Shown in pieces: positions 11,358 through 23,655 of a DNA stretch of 64,000 nt; position 1 is the stretch's first letter; every line of letters begins with the position of its first letter. This DNA is from Malus domestica (taxonomy: Eukaryota; Streptophyta; Magnoliopsida; Rosales; Rosaceae), in assembly GCF_042453785.1 (NCBI RefSeq), contig NC_091674.1, positions 30,639,501-30,703,500 on the forward strand. Direction: 5' to 3'. Position numbers and translations under genes: made by a program. The notes under the pieces were generated by a model, which was not told the DNA's origin, did not search any database, and worked only from the letters and a program-made list of their open reading frames with translations.

Positions 11358-12826
11358 TTAATTTTTTTATATAAAAATTATTTTTAATTTCTGATAGAAT
11401 TTGTAACCAATCTTATCACCTCACGTGTCATTTTCCGAAAGTACAATTTTTGCAGAAGATGGTTAGGTATTTATATATATATAATATCGTTTAATTTTTG
11501 TCGATATTTTTAAACATTTTTTTATAATTTTTATTAAGTTAATTAATTTGGACCGTTCGATTTCAAAAAGGTTGAAATTCAACGGCCCAAAAGTGGACAC
11601 GTGGCCCACGGTGAGATTTTGACATTTTGTTTTAAGTTTTGAATGAGAGCCCACGCGTGCAAGTATCACACACGCTAGCCGCAAAAAAATAATCAATCGT
11701 AGCTGACGTCAGCATGATGTTAGATAGGTCGGTTCCTCACTCAGCCCATTCTGGGCCGGCCTAGAGACTAGGGTGGACTTTGGGCCGGTCTATTTTGTGG
11801 GGTGGAGTGGGTTTTTGGGGTGCCAGCCTATTTTTTGAGACTTAGGTCAGCTTCCAAAGGAGGGGTGAACTTGCTCTTAAGTTCTTTCAACTTTTAGTCT
11901 AATTTTGAGCTCGTTTGAAATGCTTTTGTAAAAATGCTACTGATTTCGAAAAGAAGAACGTGGCAAGTGTATATTTCATAAACATAAAACACTAAATTTA
12001 TGTGCCTATAAATATGTTTAATATTTTGTGTCAAACATGATCAGAAACTCTTTTAATTATTTTATAGAAATTCCGAATATACCTAAGTTTCATTTCATCT
12101 TAACTTCTTCTCGAAACTCAGCGACCAGACTTCCAAATCTTCATTAGTTTTCTTTTTGTATACCACATTTTGTTAACGTAGATGCTCTTAAAGTTGATCA
12201 TGTGCACTGCACATTAAGAAATTGACAAAAGATTGTGGCGAAATGGAATTGACCGTTTGGAGATATTGGCACGAATTGAAATTTAGAGAGCTCAAAACCA
12301 AATTAAAAGTTTGGGGAGTAAATTAAAACAGTCACATTGTTAAAATTTTCCCCGTCAGAATTGGAGTGTTAAATAAACGCGAAGGCAAATAAGGCAATGG
12401 AATCTGATTCCTTTGAATAAATGTTGGCGTGTGGGATCAAATTTCAAAGCGCTAACGGGGGCATGGGAGCTTTTATTCCACTTTCGAATTTGGGAAAGAC
12501 GAAGCTCGGAGGAAAGCAGGGATTGGATATATGGTTGGATGTCAATATCTAACACTACTAGTTTGGCTTTTCCCAAATTTCTTACGTCGACTAGACATAC
12601 AAATTCATTTTCGAAGCATTCGTATGCCTTATAATTTTGATCAAGTAAATATTAAACTCGTCTTTCACGAAATTTAAGTTAAAAACTCTTAAATTTCAGA
12701 TAGACAGGTTATAGGTCCACTCCAACAATATTGATATTGTCTCCACTTAACCACCTACTCAATCCGTCAATCCGTCAAGTATGAGGTACAAAATTCCCCT
12801 TCGATTTGGATCATATTACATAGGGG

Positions 12827-12861
<35 letters not shown>

Positions 12862-13083
12862 TGATTCGAGAAGACTTAATTATGACAAATTTCATACCGA
12901 GAAGAATGTGTGAAGTTTAATAAGATCAAAACAAACATATGTTATGTTTTTGTGAATGAAGCTGACTATCAACCGCCAAGAATACAGGTGCACCCTATAA
13001 TTCAATCCATAAAAAAGAATATAGGAGTAGGGTCATAATTCATGAAGTTTTGGCAACTTGGCAGCCCAACCACGTCTGAACTC

Positions 13084-14272
13084 AAAGCAACTCCACCCAT
13101 AGAGCCATCCCCCTGGCAATCCACTATTGAATCCACATTTTTTAACAGTAACTGTCTTTAATGAATAGTAACTGCCATTAATAAACAGTAATTGTCATTT
13201 GCATCTCCACCCTTGGAGCCCTCCTTCCTGGCAATAGGCAATAAAATATTAGTTTTTTTTTTGTTTAAATAATACAAAATAAAATTATTTGTAATTTCGG
13301 ATAAGATTTTTTAAATCGTTCTCGATGCGCCACGTGTCATTTTATAAAAAAACAATTATTTAGTGATGGATTTCAATAAGATTTTTATCCAATGTCATCG
13401 TGCCACGTGTCGTTATCTTTTGAGAATCTTTGACGATAGATTTCGATCAGATTTTAACTCGTTCAAAATTACGCCACGTGTCATTATCCGAAAAGATAAT
13501 TATTGGATATCGATTTCGATAAACGACCAATTCGTACCTGCATCAGTAGTCATTTTGTGGAAAAAAAATTGGATTGAAACTTTGAGATAAAGATAGGAAT
13601 TTGATTGAAAGCGGTTGAGAAAATATGAAATTGTGGTGTAAGGTAGATGGAGAAGAAGTAGTATTTATAGAAAAGTAAAAACAATTTTTTACAAATTTTT
13701 TACAATTTTTTCCGATTTTTTCCATTTTTTTTAATTTTTTTTTAAAATAATTAATCTTTGCCGTTGAATTTAAAAAAATTTGAATTCCAACACTCCAGAT
13801 TGTGCCACGTTTCACAACGGTAACTTTTCTTAATTTTAAAACTATTTTTTCTTTATTTATAAAGCATATTAATATCGACCGTTGATCTCAGATCGAACGG
13901 TTGATATTAAATAAGATTTGTTTTATTTTTTTTACCGTTGAGATCCAACGGTTCAAATGAAGGAGCCGTTGGGATGGACCGTGGAAAGCCACGTGGCTTC
14001 CCAACGGTAATTGAGACACTGCAAAAGGCGCCTGATTTTTCTAAAAAGGTGTTGGGCGACGCGCCCCCACGCGCGAGTGGGGTGCACGCACCTGACAGAA
14101 AAAAATAAAAAATGGGTGAAGAGCTCGGGCTCACGGGCTGTCACAAATTGACAGGTCTTCTGCTCGGGCCTTCTCCACGAGCTCGGGCCCTTCATGGCCG
14201 GAGCTGATTGACAGGCCCTCGGGCCCTTTCTTCTCCCCTGTCCCCCGGCCTACATGCAAGGCTGGAATTGCT
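13084..14272. mobile_element. TIR DNA transposon in unit B, non-autonomous
   Basis: A 1,189-bp insertion relative to unit A. The left end contains AGCAACTCCACCC and the right end, on the other strand, AGCAATTCCAGCC. CTC flanks both sides (13081-13083 and 14273-14275), a probable 3-bp duplication. Inside are repeated 'cacgtgtcattt' and 'ccgttgagatccaacggtt' motifs and a short run of 'cagtaactgtc' repeats (13140-13200). No transposase is seen; the family is not settled. Confidence 0.65.
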
Positions 14273-14846
14273 CTCAGTTCATCGGGTGTTGCCTCCCACC
14301 AATCACCGTCTGAGAGTTGACTCGTCAACGCGCCTTCTCATTGCGCCATTGACGGCTACATCTCTCCCACCACCCCCACTACTACACTAGCTCCGCCACC
14401 GCCCACCACCTTCGGCCGCCAGAAACTAACTTATTTCTTCCCGTATTTTCACATCAATATTCTCAAAAAGCAAATCAAATCAAATCAAATCAAAAGGGAA
14501 ACTAATAGCGCAATAACATTCATTCAACCAAAAGGGTCCAAGCGAGAGAGGATTTTCTCGAGAAACAAACAGAAAATAGAGGGAAATGTCATGCGATTTC
14601 GAGCAAATTAACCACAATATAATCACAAAAGCTACACATATTAAAGAGAAGGATGAGATCAGATCCCATTTTTCGATATCCACATCCAGTTGATGATCTA
14701 AACACGTATATTATTTCCCTATATTTCAAAAGTTAAGCCCTAACTTTGTCAACTTCCAAGAGATGGAGTTTGGATTTAAAATCAGCTTCTAGATTGAGAG
14801 AGACGACTACCGTGTGGCGGCACTAGACGGCGGCGTTGGCGGTGGT

Positions 14847-15326
14847 TCAGTTGGTGGAGACGCTGTGTCCCATCATCTTCTTGAACTCCTCGAAATTCAC
14901 ATTCCCGTCGCCGTCGGCATCGACGGACTTGATCATCCGGTTGCAATCCTCGACCGTGCAGGCCAAGTTGAGGCGGCTGAGCACCAGGTGGAGTTCGTTG
15001 GTGGAGATGAGGCCGTTGCGGTCCTGGTCGTAGAGATCGAAGGCGTCTTTGAGCTCAGCGGCGCCGCCGTCCTTGGAGTCGGAGACCCAGAAGGCGTTGA
15101 ACTCGTCGAGGCAAATGAAGCCATCGTTGTCGGTGTCGAGATCGACCATGACGCGCTTGAGCTTGTCGCCGGAGACGTTGGAGCCGAGGGCCTTGAGGTC
15201 GTTGCCGAGCTCGTTGACGGAGATCTTGCCATCGCCGCTGGCGTCGAAGCCTTTGAAGACCTTCTGGACCTCGTCGGTGACTACGGGTTTGGGGCCGGTC
15301 GAGGTTGGGGCTCCGTTGGTTGCCAT
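14847..15326 (-). CDS. CML27: Calmodulin-like protein, CML27-type (copy B)
   Basis: Tandem sister of the gene at 9493-9972: intronless, 159 residues, four EF-hand loops at the same positions. Eight residues differ: S26G, N30S, V43D, E55K, A82S, G83D, M121L and T137A. N30S changes position 3 of the first calcium loop to a still acceptable Ser. V43D and E55K are the least conservative and lie in the helices around the first and second hands. The ATG context, the TATA box at 15411-15418 and the leader are conserved, so the copy should be expressed. The duplicate could be retained for dosage or be starting to diverge; the sequence cannot decide. Confidence 0.95.
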   Translation of the reverse strand: MATNGAPTSTGPKPVVTDEVQKVFKGFDASGDGKISVNELGNDLKALGSNVSGDKLKRVMVDLDTDNDGFICLDEFNAFWVSDSKDGGAAELKDAFDLYDQDRNGLISTNELHLVLSRLNLACTVEDCNRMIKSVDADGDGNVNFEEFKKMMGHSVSTN

Positions 15327-15410
15327 GGTTGTTGGAAATTTCTGGTTTTTTGGTAATTGTGTGTTCTCAGAGCTTTCAGAATTCAAGAGAGAGAGGAGGA
15401 AGTCTATGGG

Positions 15411-15418
15411 TTTATATA
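15411..15418 (-). promoter_or_regulatory. TATA box of CML27 copy B
   Basis: TATATAAA on the minus strand, 85 bp before the ATG at 15326 and matching the box of copy A in sequence and spacing. Confidence 0.7.
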
Positions 15419-16142
15419 GCAACAATATGACGGTGGTCGGGAGACTTTGGGAGGGAAGGGATATTTTGTAGCCGCCAAGGAAAGCGGTGAAAATTACAGA
15501 GAGAAAAAGAAAGGAGGACAAAAATTAGAATTTAAAAATGGTAAATGATATTAATGGCCCTTGAATTATAGTTCGTATTCCACTTTAGTCCTTTCGACTT
15601 TTAGTTTGATTTTGAGCTCGTTTGAAATGCTTTTGTAAAAATGCTAGTGATTTCGAAATGAAGCACGGGGAGTGTTTATTTCATAAACATAAAGCACTTC
15701 AAGTGTTTTTTATGTGCGTATAAATACGTTTAATATTTTGTTTTAAAAATGATCAGAAACTTTTTTAATTATTTTTTTTTGAAATTCAAAATATACCTAA
15801 GTTTCATTTCATCTTAACTTCTTCTCGTAACTCAGCTACCAGACTTCCAAATCTTCATTAGTTTTCCTTTTGTATACCACATTTTGTTGACGTAGATGCT
15901 CTTAAAGTAGATCATGTGCTTTGCACATTAAGAAATTGATAAAAGATCGTGGCGAAATGGAATTGACCGTTTGGAGATATTGGCACGAATTGAAATTTAG
16001 AGAGCTCAAAACCAAATTAAAAGTTTGGGGAGTAAATTGAAACAAAGTCACATTGTTAAAACTTTCCCTATCAGAATTGGAGTGCTAAATACACGCGAAG
16101 GCAAATAAGGCAATGGAATATGATTCCTTTGAATAAATGTTG

Positions 16143-16332
16143 GGGGAGCATTTTTGCTCACCACTATTTAGTGTGGTGCATGATTATCACCCTATTTATC
16201 ATCGTTAATGAGTTTGAATTTCGAGATTCGTGTAGTAGATAAGCACAAATCTCAAAATTCAAACTTATCTAACGATGATAAATAGGATGATGATCATACA
16301 CCACATAAATAGTGATGAGCAAAAATGCACTC
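16143..16332. mobile_element. 190-bp MITE with 9-bp target duplication
   Basis: The exact duplication TAAATGTTG lies at 16134-16142 and 16333-16341, and unit A shows the empty site at 12418-12426. Terminal inverted repeats contain GCATTTTTGCTCA, and nearly the whole element folds back on itself. A 9-bp duplication suggests a Mutator-like MITE. Confidence 0.88.
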
Positions 16333-16676
16333 TAAATGTTGGCGTGTGGGATCAAATTTCAAAGCGCTAACGGGGGCATGGGAGCTTTTATTCCACTCTC
16401 GAATTTGGGAAAGACGAAGCTCGGAGGAAGCAGGGATTGGAATTCGGAATGGATGGGATTAATGGTGATTCGATACTCTCACCTTCCTTCTACTCATACA
16501 TTCGTATATCTGGACATATATGGTTGGATGTCAACATCTAACACTACTAGTTTAGCTTTTCCCAAATTTCTTACGTCGACTAGACATACAAATTCATTTT
16601 CGAAGCATTCGTATGCCTTATAATTTTGATGAGGTAAATATTAAACTCGTCTTTCACGAAATTTAAGTTAAAATTT

Positions 16677-18326
16677 TTTTACATGAAGACAAAACAATTT
16701 GTGTAAAATTTAATATCCGTAGCAACACAACATAGTCAGATGAATGTGTAACTCAATAAATATATATATATATATATATATTATGTTCTTTACATGTTTT
16801 TACGGCTTCTTTTTTTTATTGCCTAGTGAAATTGCCTTTTAACTCACTTTACCTTAAAACTAGATTTATGTCACTTTAAAATTCTTAAAATCGAGCTATT
16901 TCACCCTATTTGCATCAATTTTGTTTCATGTACATTAAATGAAAGAGTAGTTTGGATATTTCACATCATGATGGCAGAGATGTGCTATTGTGGTTAGCGA
17001 GGTAATAAATTTTTAGACTGTCTTAAACCTTTAAAACTGTCAAATTTATGTCAAATTTATGCAAGTGGACGACAATGACAGTGAAATAATTTGATTTTGA
17101 CCATTTTAGAATGCACAGTGAGGCAAATTCAGTTCTAAAATGTAAAGTGAAATTAATGACAATTTCAATAGGCAATCAATAATTAAGCCTATAGATATTT
17201 TAGAATTGCGATTGAGAACAAAACATTTTGATTGGAATAAAAAGAATAAATAAAGATATTACACGTCTTCTTAAAAAAGAAATAAAAAGAGAGAGTTGCA
17301 CAGCTAGTTTGGCTTTTGCTTTTCCCAAATTTCTTACGTCGACTAGACATACAAATTCATTTTTGAACCGTTGGTATGCCTTATAGTTTTGATTAGGTAA
17401 ATATTAAACTCGTCTTTCATGAAATTTAAATTAAAAACCTCTTACATGAAGACAAAACAATCTTTGTAAAATGTAATATGCGTAGCAACATGACATAGTC
17501 AAGTGCATGGGTAACTCAATATGTATGTTGAGCTATTTCGCCCTATTTGCATCAATTTAGTTTCATGTACGTTAAATTAAAGAGTAGTTTGGACATTTCA
17601 CACCATGATGGCAAAGATGAGCTATTGTGGTTAGAGAGGTATGAAATTTTTAGACTGTCTTAAACCTTTAAAACTGTCAAATTTATGTAAGTATGAACGA
17701 TAATGACGGTGAAATAATTTGATTTTGACCATTTTAGAATGCACAGTGAGGCAAATTCAGTTCTAAAATGTAGTGAAATTAAAGACAATTTCAATCGGCA
17801 AATCAATAAATAAGCCTATAGATATTTTAGAATTGCGATTGAGAACAAAACATTTTGATTGGAATAAAAAGAATAAATCAAGACATTACACGTCTTCTTA
17901 AAAAAACAAGAAAAAAGAAAAGAAAAGAGAGAGAGAGTTGCAAAGTGAAGTGACAAGTGGCATGTCACATGGGAAGGTCGACGCCATCACACCACGGAAC
18001 TTTAAACGCGGTTTCGGTTCAGCAATTCGCAAAAGAAAATGGACCCGACTTCTCTGCCGTTCCATTTTTCATGCATTCTCATTCTCTCTTATTTTATACC
18101 GTTACGATTTAGTCACGTCAACATTTTAATTTGAATTTTTTTTATAGAGATAATAAGATAAAAAGAAATAGTAATATAAAATGTTGACGTAGCTTAATCG
18201 TGATCGCATAAATAGGAGGGGATAAGAGTGTATGGGAAGTTGGAGGCCAGAGAAGCCAGGTCCAAAGAAAATAGGATCATCAGAGCAAGCAACACGGTTG
18301 TCCTTTTCGTTTTGGGCCTTCGGAAT
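16677..18326. repeat. Partial third repeat unit and intergenic DNA
   Basis: 17304-17930 repeats 16545-17300 in the same orientation: the 'cccaaatttcttacgtcgac' block (also at 12570) and then the 'gagctatttcgccctatttg' block. The tandem array therefore has a partial third unit without a CML gene. A TA microsatellite sits at 16758-16782. 17940-18120 is unassigned. No gene was recognised. Confidence 0.75.
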
Positions 18327-18534
18327 TGAAAGAGATCATCTTTAGATCTTTTCCTATAAAGTTCAGGGATCAAATGATCTGAACCTTTAAATTTAATCCA
18401 ACAGTTAAAAACAGATAAGTTAGTAAAAAAAAGTAAAATTTACAATAATTTTTGGTCTTTGGATTAAATTTTAAAGGTCCGGATCACTTGATCCCTGGGC
18501 TTTGAAGGGAAAGATTCGGAAATGATCTCTTTCC
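18327..18534. mobile_element. 208-bp foldback MITE with 9-bp target duplication
   Basis: CTTCGGAAT flanks both sides (18318-18326 and 18535-18543). The ends carry GAAAGAGATCAT as an inverted repeat and the arms pair over most of the length. It is non-coding. The duplication length suggests Mutator-like mobilisation. Confidence 0.85.
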
Positions 18535-18654
18535 CTTCGGAATGGTTTCCTAAATGTATGTTGTTCAATGTTCATGTTCATTGAGAGTAAAGACTAGCAA
18601 TTTTTCTTATTTACAAAAAGTAGTAAAAGTCGGTTCTTAAAGTGATAGTATTGA

Positions 18655-21600
18655 TGACACACCCCGACTCGGAATATCCACTAAGACTCCAAATCGAGCT
18701 GTGCTGGCCGACACCTGGAATGTAACGAAGCCATAAGTGTGATAAGGTGTAAACTATGAATAAATTTAAGCCTAAAAGTGCCTAAGTACACTAGTGCTTG
18801 GTGAGCGGGTATGGACCCATTTCACACGTGATACAAAGCATAAGTAAAATATAGTAAGGTAAGATAATGACTATACCATCATAAGTAGCCACATGTACAG
18901 GAAAGTGCCACGAATCCTCGTTGATACAAAAACTTTACTACTAGAACCTGGAGGGGTGCAAAATAGAAAATGTGAGTGGGCGAAGCAAAGCTTTTCAAAA
19001 CCATTTCAATTATCAAAGGTAGTAACCCCTCGCTGTAAAACCTGTATAATTTCCCAATATCTCAACATAATTAAATAAGTGAACCAGGTGAAATAAATTC
19101 ATGAAAAGTAATATATCAGCCCGATCCACCTATTATGGCCTGTACGGCTGAACTCATAGCTCATCTCATATCCCTGCAAACGAGTCGGAACCATCTTTAG
19201 TGGTATGTACGACAGGACTGGGTGTAAATAAGTATGCTCAAGTGTTACGATCACGTGAAGATTGTGCAAATAATCGTGGGTCACCTATGAGTCGGAACCA
19301 CCTATAGTGGTATGTACGACAAGTCTGTGCACCTACCTTGGATCCAAGGTGAGCATAAGATGCAAGAGGTGAACATCATGTGATGGATTGTGCCCTGACC
19401 ACGGGTGAGAGCACTAACACCGGGGTGCAGGTTCATGAGCTCTAATTGCATCTAATATGGCATGTACGACTCAAGGCAACCTATACGACAGTGTTGGAGT
19501 TGCCTATTATTGCAACTTGTATGACAATGTCGGAGTTACCTATTATTGCAACTTGTACGACAGTGTCGGAGTTGCATAAATGTATATGTAGTCATGCCAT
19601 AACTCAATCATTTCAACTTATACCATAAACTCACCTTAACTTACCTGTGCGTCCTGCGTTCTTCTTCGCACTTCAAAGCGTTCACAATAATTATGTTCAG
19701 GTAATATCCATATGAATATGCCATGATGCAATCTAAAACTCAATCATTTCATAATATTTCCAAATATATAATACGGCGTAAAATGCACAATCAATAACAC
19801 CCTACTCCCGCACTATTTATCTTCTGAAATAATTATTGGTGGTAAGCCCAACTAAACACTAATTTAATTAGCCATCAATACTTACGATTCTTTACTTCAA
19901 TTTCTCGATTCATCACACATTGATTTATGACCAACATTTAACCACCAAATCATAAGGTTAAATCTCACATTCCACTAATTTCCTTCACATTGCTCAATTC
20001 CCCAAACAAGGCTTTTGTCTCGATTATTTAATCTCACTAATTGTATGGCTATATCTAATGTCTTGTTAGACTGCATACGTACCTTAAACAGGGATCAAGC
20101 CATTCGTAATTCACATTTCCAAAGTCAAACCAGATCCGAATATATTCATTTAATCCAACATATACTACAATCATATTAATATTCAAACCACAACAATTAG
20201 GTCTCAAAAACATAATTAGAATCACGAAGTTCGCATAAAAACACAATGTCAGCTCCTTGGCTGTGCGCTGCCGCACCAGCCACCACGGGTGATGGTCGGC
20301 CAACCGTTCCAACGTCCCAAATAACACATGGGCTTTGTTCCTGGAGTTGAGGGGAACCTAGTGGTGGTGATAATTTGCTAAGTTAACTTCACGATCATCG
20401 GATTTCACCACAACACCCACGGTTTTGTTCTACTGGAATTCAAGCTCAAACCCAATAAAATTTAGTTGGAAATGGAAGAGGGAAAGATAAGAATTAGTTT
20501 TTAGGTGGTGGTGAGGGTTAGATTACTGGAAAAACCAATGAAAACGTGTTGGGAACGTGATGGCGTGGGTGGTGCCCGTTGGGTTACACGGGCCAACCCG
20601 TTTTTCCCCCCATTTTCTTATCTCCTTTCCCTCCTTACTCCTGTTTCTGATTGGTCACTCACCTTCCTCTCTCCTCTTCCCATTTGGGCACTCTCTCTCC
20701 CAGTCCTTCATGTGCTATCTTCCTCCCTTCTCATTCGCTGCCATCAGGCAGCCTTCCCCCCTTTTTCCACCAGCCACAAAAAATATATATATCTTAAAAA
20801 ATCATTTAGTAATAATAATAAAATATAGTGTAAGATAATTAAAAATAGTGATTCATTCCAAATACTTTCGGGTTTGTAACTCAACAAAACTTTAACTGTG
20901 TTTGGACCCAAATTTACATCATCGGCCCGTGTAATCGAGACCGTAGAGTAAACATAGTTCTCAGCCGTCGGATGGAAAAGTGAAAATATTTTTGTTAAAA
21001 GATAATATTATGGTTTTTATCATAATTATCTTTTAATTTGAATTATCTTGACATATTCTTAAACGGGATGGATATGATGCAAATTATATCCTCAAGTAAG
21101 AGTGTTTGGGCTCAAATTAACATGTTGGGCCGAGTATAGAACCACTCTCGGCCCGGGAGGCCTGGCGACAGGGGAGCCTTGGATCATTTAGTACGTGGGC
21201 TCCTAAACCTAGGTCGGCTAGGTCATATTACATTTACTAGTCGAGTCCTAACGCGATAAGGAGTCTCGGCAAGGGTAATAACCCGGAAGTGAATCCGGCT
21301 CAATGGAGGACTAGGCTCACAATCCTAGTAAACATAGGACTGGTCGAGTGGGTGTTTGATCCGGAGAAGAAGACCTAGTTCGAGTAGGGTTTTGACTCGA
21401 CTTCAAAGGTATCTAGTGCTATAAATAGAGGAGGCTGTGCATCATTCAAGAGACCTCCAACACACACACAAAACTGCCCTGCGCAAACTTTCTCAACACC
21501 TTGAGATTTTTTATTTTCTTTTTTCGCCGACACATTTTCCGTTGGCATCAACAGCACTGTGAAGGCAACCGGTGATATCTTAAGTCGGCATAGATAGCTC

Positions 21601-22249
21601 TGTCACCGTAGAATCAGCCGATCTCGCAGCATCTTCCGTTGGCATCAACAGCACTACGGCGAGGACGACTGGTTACCTATCCAAGTCTCGGTCGAGAAGG
21701 ATTTCCGAATCCTTATTGGTCGAGGTCATCTCATCAGCCTTCTCGGCGAAGTGAGGTGTTACCAGGTTACTGTATTCGGCACATTGACAGCCGAATTTGA
21801 GATTGAACTTTGCAAATTAGCAGCCTTGTCTTCAGGCTTGAGAACCCAAGAGGCCGAGACGTGTTCCTTTCTCGGCCGCAATCGCAAGACACAGAAGTCA
21901 GTAGCGCGACCCAACGCAACATCATCAAATTTACTCCTCGGCCGAGCTCGGCCGACGAGTTGGCACGCCCCGCAATCACTGAAGGACGTAGTTAGCTTAG
22001 AAAATACTCGGCCTGCGCGCCACGTAGGCTCTGTAGTTTCTAGGGTCAACAAACTGTAACCCCAATTTCACTTCTACTTGTGCCTACGCGTCCGTAAGAT
22101 CGAGCTCTATCCAAATATGTCAAGAAACATGACAAAATATACGAGAATCACATGCGTCCTCGAAAAATTACACTTTGCCCCTAGGGTATTCCCGTAATTT
22201 CACGTAATAAAATTATAAAAATCATACTTTTTAGGGACATGCTGTCACA
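18655..22249. mobile_element. Solo LTR (LTR retrotransposon fossil), interrupted by another solo LTR
   Basis: Begins TGACACACCCCGACTCGG, ends CTGTCACA, and is flanked by the 5-bp duplication ATTGA (18650-18654 and 22250-22254). Without the nested insertion it is about 2.4 kb. There is no gag or pol, so it is a solo LTR left by recombination between the two LTRs. Internal tandem units of about 42 bp lie at 19478-19577, and a 'gtggtatgtacgac' block is repeated near 19200 and 19305. Superfamily not determined. Confidence 0.8.
20899..22051. mobile_element. Solo LTR nested in the larger solo LTR
   Basis: Begins TGTTTGGACCC, ends GGGTCAACA, and is flanked by AACTG on both sides (20894-20898 and 22052-22056); length 1,153 bp. 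It holds a promoter-like CTATAAATAG at 21419-21428 followed by repeated 'ccgttggcatcaacagcac' blocks. It inserted after the outer LTR. No coding part remains. Superfamily not determined. Confidence 0.85.
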
Positions 22250-22254
22250 ATTGA

Positions 22255-23493
22255 TGCTTCGAGCGGAATAATAGTTTTGTGTTAGAGGGATCTTCAAATT
22301 TATGTGTCCGAAGCAAGTGAACCAAGAGATTCGGAACACTCAATTCAACCATACATCATCTATTCGCCCATTATATTGGCTTACTTCATAAAAACGCAAA
22401 AATTTGAACGGCTCACATCTCTTTCTATTTCTCTTAAACGGTCTAAATCTCTTGGTTCGCGTACTATGGAAAGTAACCAAAGTTTATTCATTCTTGTAGC
22501 AACTGATAATCCCTCATGCAACCTCCCTCTCACTCCTTGCTCAGTCCATGTAAAATGGAATTAGAAGACGTGGGCTTCGGAACAAATTAACCCCTTGCTC
22601 CTCATGAGATAAGCAATCCTCGACCCCCCATGATTCTGGCGGCTTGCAAAGCGAATCTATCACTTGTCCATAAGCAAAATCCCGTCAAACTCTTCACCTG
22701 TGGCATATCGTCCGCAATATGTCAAACACTTCATTAAAACGTCCTCTACACGTAGAATCAATGAGATGCCCAAAACCCTCACTCTTTACAGTCATATCAT
22801 CTTCACCTTTCATGATCTCCGGAGCTTTGAATCTTTGAACGCACATCCTATTCTTCGTTCACCTGTTTCATATTGTGAGTAGGTCTACTCTATAATTTTT
22901 GAAAAGAAAGATAAGATATGTGTCCGGTTCTGTCGCCGAATCCATCCTTGCTTGGAGCACTGTAAATTGTCTAGATGATCAAGTCGAATTGATTTGTTTT
23001 AGAACAATGCTAGGGAAATCATTTTGTCAAATTATATTTTGTAAATCACATAATGCGGTCATTGGTGGTTGAATTCATTTTTTAAGATTTAAAAAAATGA
23101 ATCCAACTATCAACTATCAAATCGCGTGGTCTATAAAATATGGTGTAAAAAGATAAATCTCTCTAACATCATCCTTTCTTTTATAGGACGAATCATGTCA
23201 GTATTTTATAGTTATTATTCTTCGAACTTTGCAGGAATTAGGATATAATGTTTTGTTTGATAATTATAAGCTCCCAATTTAGAAGAAAACAATGCATGGC
23301 AAAAATATGTCAGAAAGCACAAGGAAATCAAAAAAAGAAACACATGCATCATTGCATCTAACTTAGAGATTCTCTTATATAACTAATGCAATACTAATCA
23401 ATTGTCTCCTTAATTAATAATACACTTTTTGAACTTGTGACAATTTAATATTAAACGATACCATTAGAATGCATAAGGAAATTTCTCTCCCAA
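22255..23493. other. Intergenic region without a recognised gene
   Basis: AT-rich DNA, several short open frames on the plus strand (22304-22564, 22664-22882) without recognisable motifs. I see no RNA gene and no complete transposon here. Confidence 0.5.
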
Positions 23494-23501
23494 TATTCTT
23501 A

Positions 23502-23647
23502 ATGGGTATGATATCTCTATACTTCTTTTTACTTTTCACACACTTTTTATAAATTTATGTAATTTGATTTTTTTCAATTCATTTGATTTGACAATCGAAA
23601 ATTAAAAAGATGTGCAAAAAATAAAAAAAGAGTGCGCCGCACACCCC
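23502..23647. mobile_element. hAT-type MITE, 145-bp family, copy 1
   Basis: Flanked by the 8-bp duplication TATTCTTA (23494-23501 and 23648-23655). It shares the layout of the best copy at 29913-30057: 'gatatc' near the left end, 'cttttcacac' in the middle and 'gcacacccc' at the right end. It is diverged. Confidence 0.75.
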
Positions 23648-23655
23648 TATTCTTA

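Larger units (their letters stand above)
10249..11876. mobile_element. TIR DNA transposon, non-autonomous, TTA target duplication
   Basis: Comparison with the empty site in unit B (near 15590) defines a 1,628-bp insertion flanked by TTA at 10246-10248 and 11877-11879. The ends are imperfect inverted repeats, GAGCTAGTTCAC and, on the other strand, GAGCAAGTTCAC. A three-base TTA/TAA duplication is typical of the PIF/Harbinger group, but no transposase is present to prove it. Two 467-bp MITEs sit inside in opposite orientation. Confidence 0.75.
8293..12688. repeat. Tandem duplication, unit A (carries the first CML27 gene)
   Basis: From 8293 this segment matches unit B from 12785 in the same orientation, an offset of about 4.5 kb. 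Matching blocks include 8293-8430, 8830-10248 (gene and flanks) and 11880-12685. Unit A has an insertion of 1,628 bp (10249-11876) that B lacks, and keeps about 400 bp (8440-8830) that B has lost. The duplication includes promoter, coding sequence and the 3' region of the gene. Confidence 0.9.
12785..16676. repeat. Tandem duplication, unit B (carries the second CML27 gene)
   Basis: Matches unit A in order and orientation: 12785-13083 with 8293-8900, 14273-15590 with 8905-10248, and 15590-16676 with 11880-12685. It holds two insertions that unit A lacks (13084-14272 and 16143-16332), a poly-T run of more than 30 bases near 12830-12860, and about 70 extra bases near 16440-16515. The differences show that most transposon insertions are younger than the duplication. 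Confidence 0.9.
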
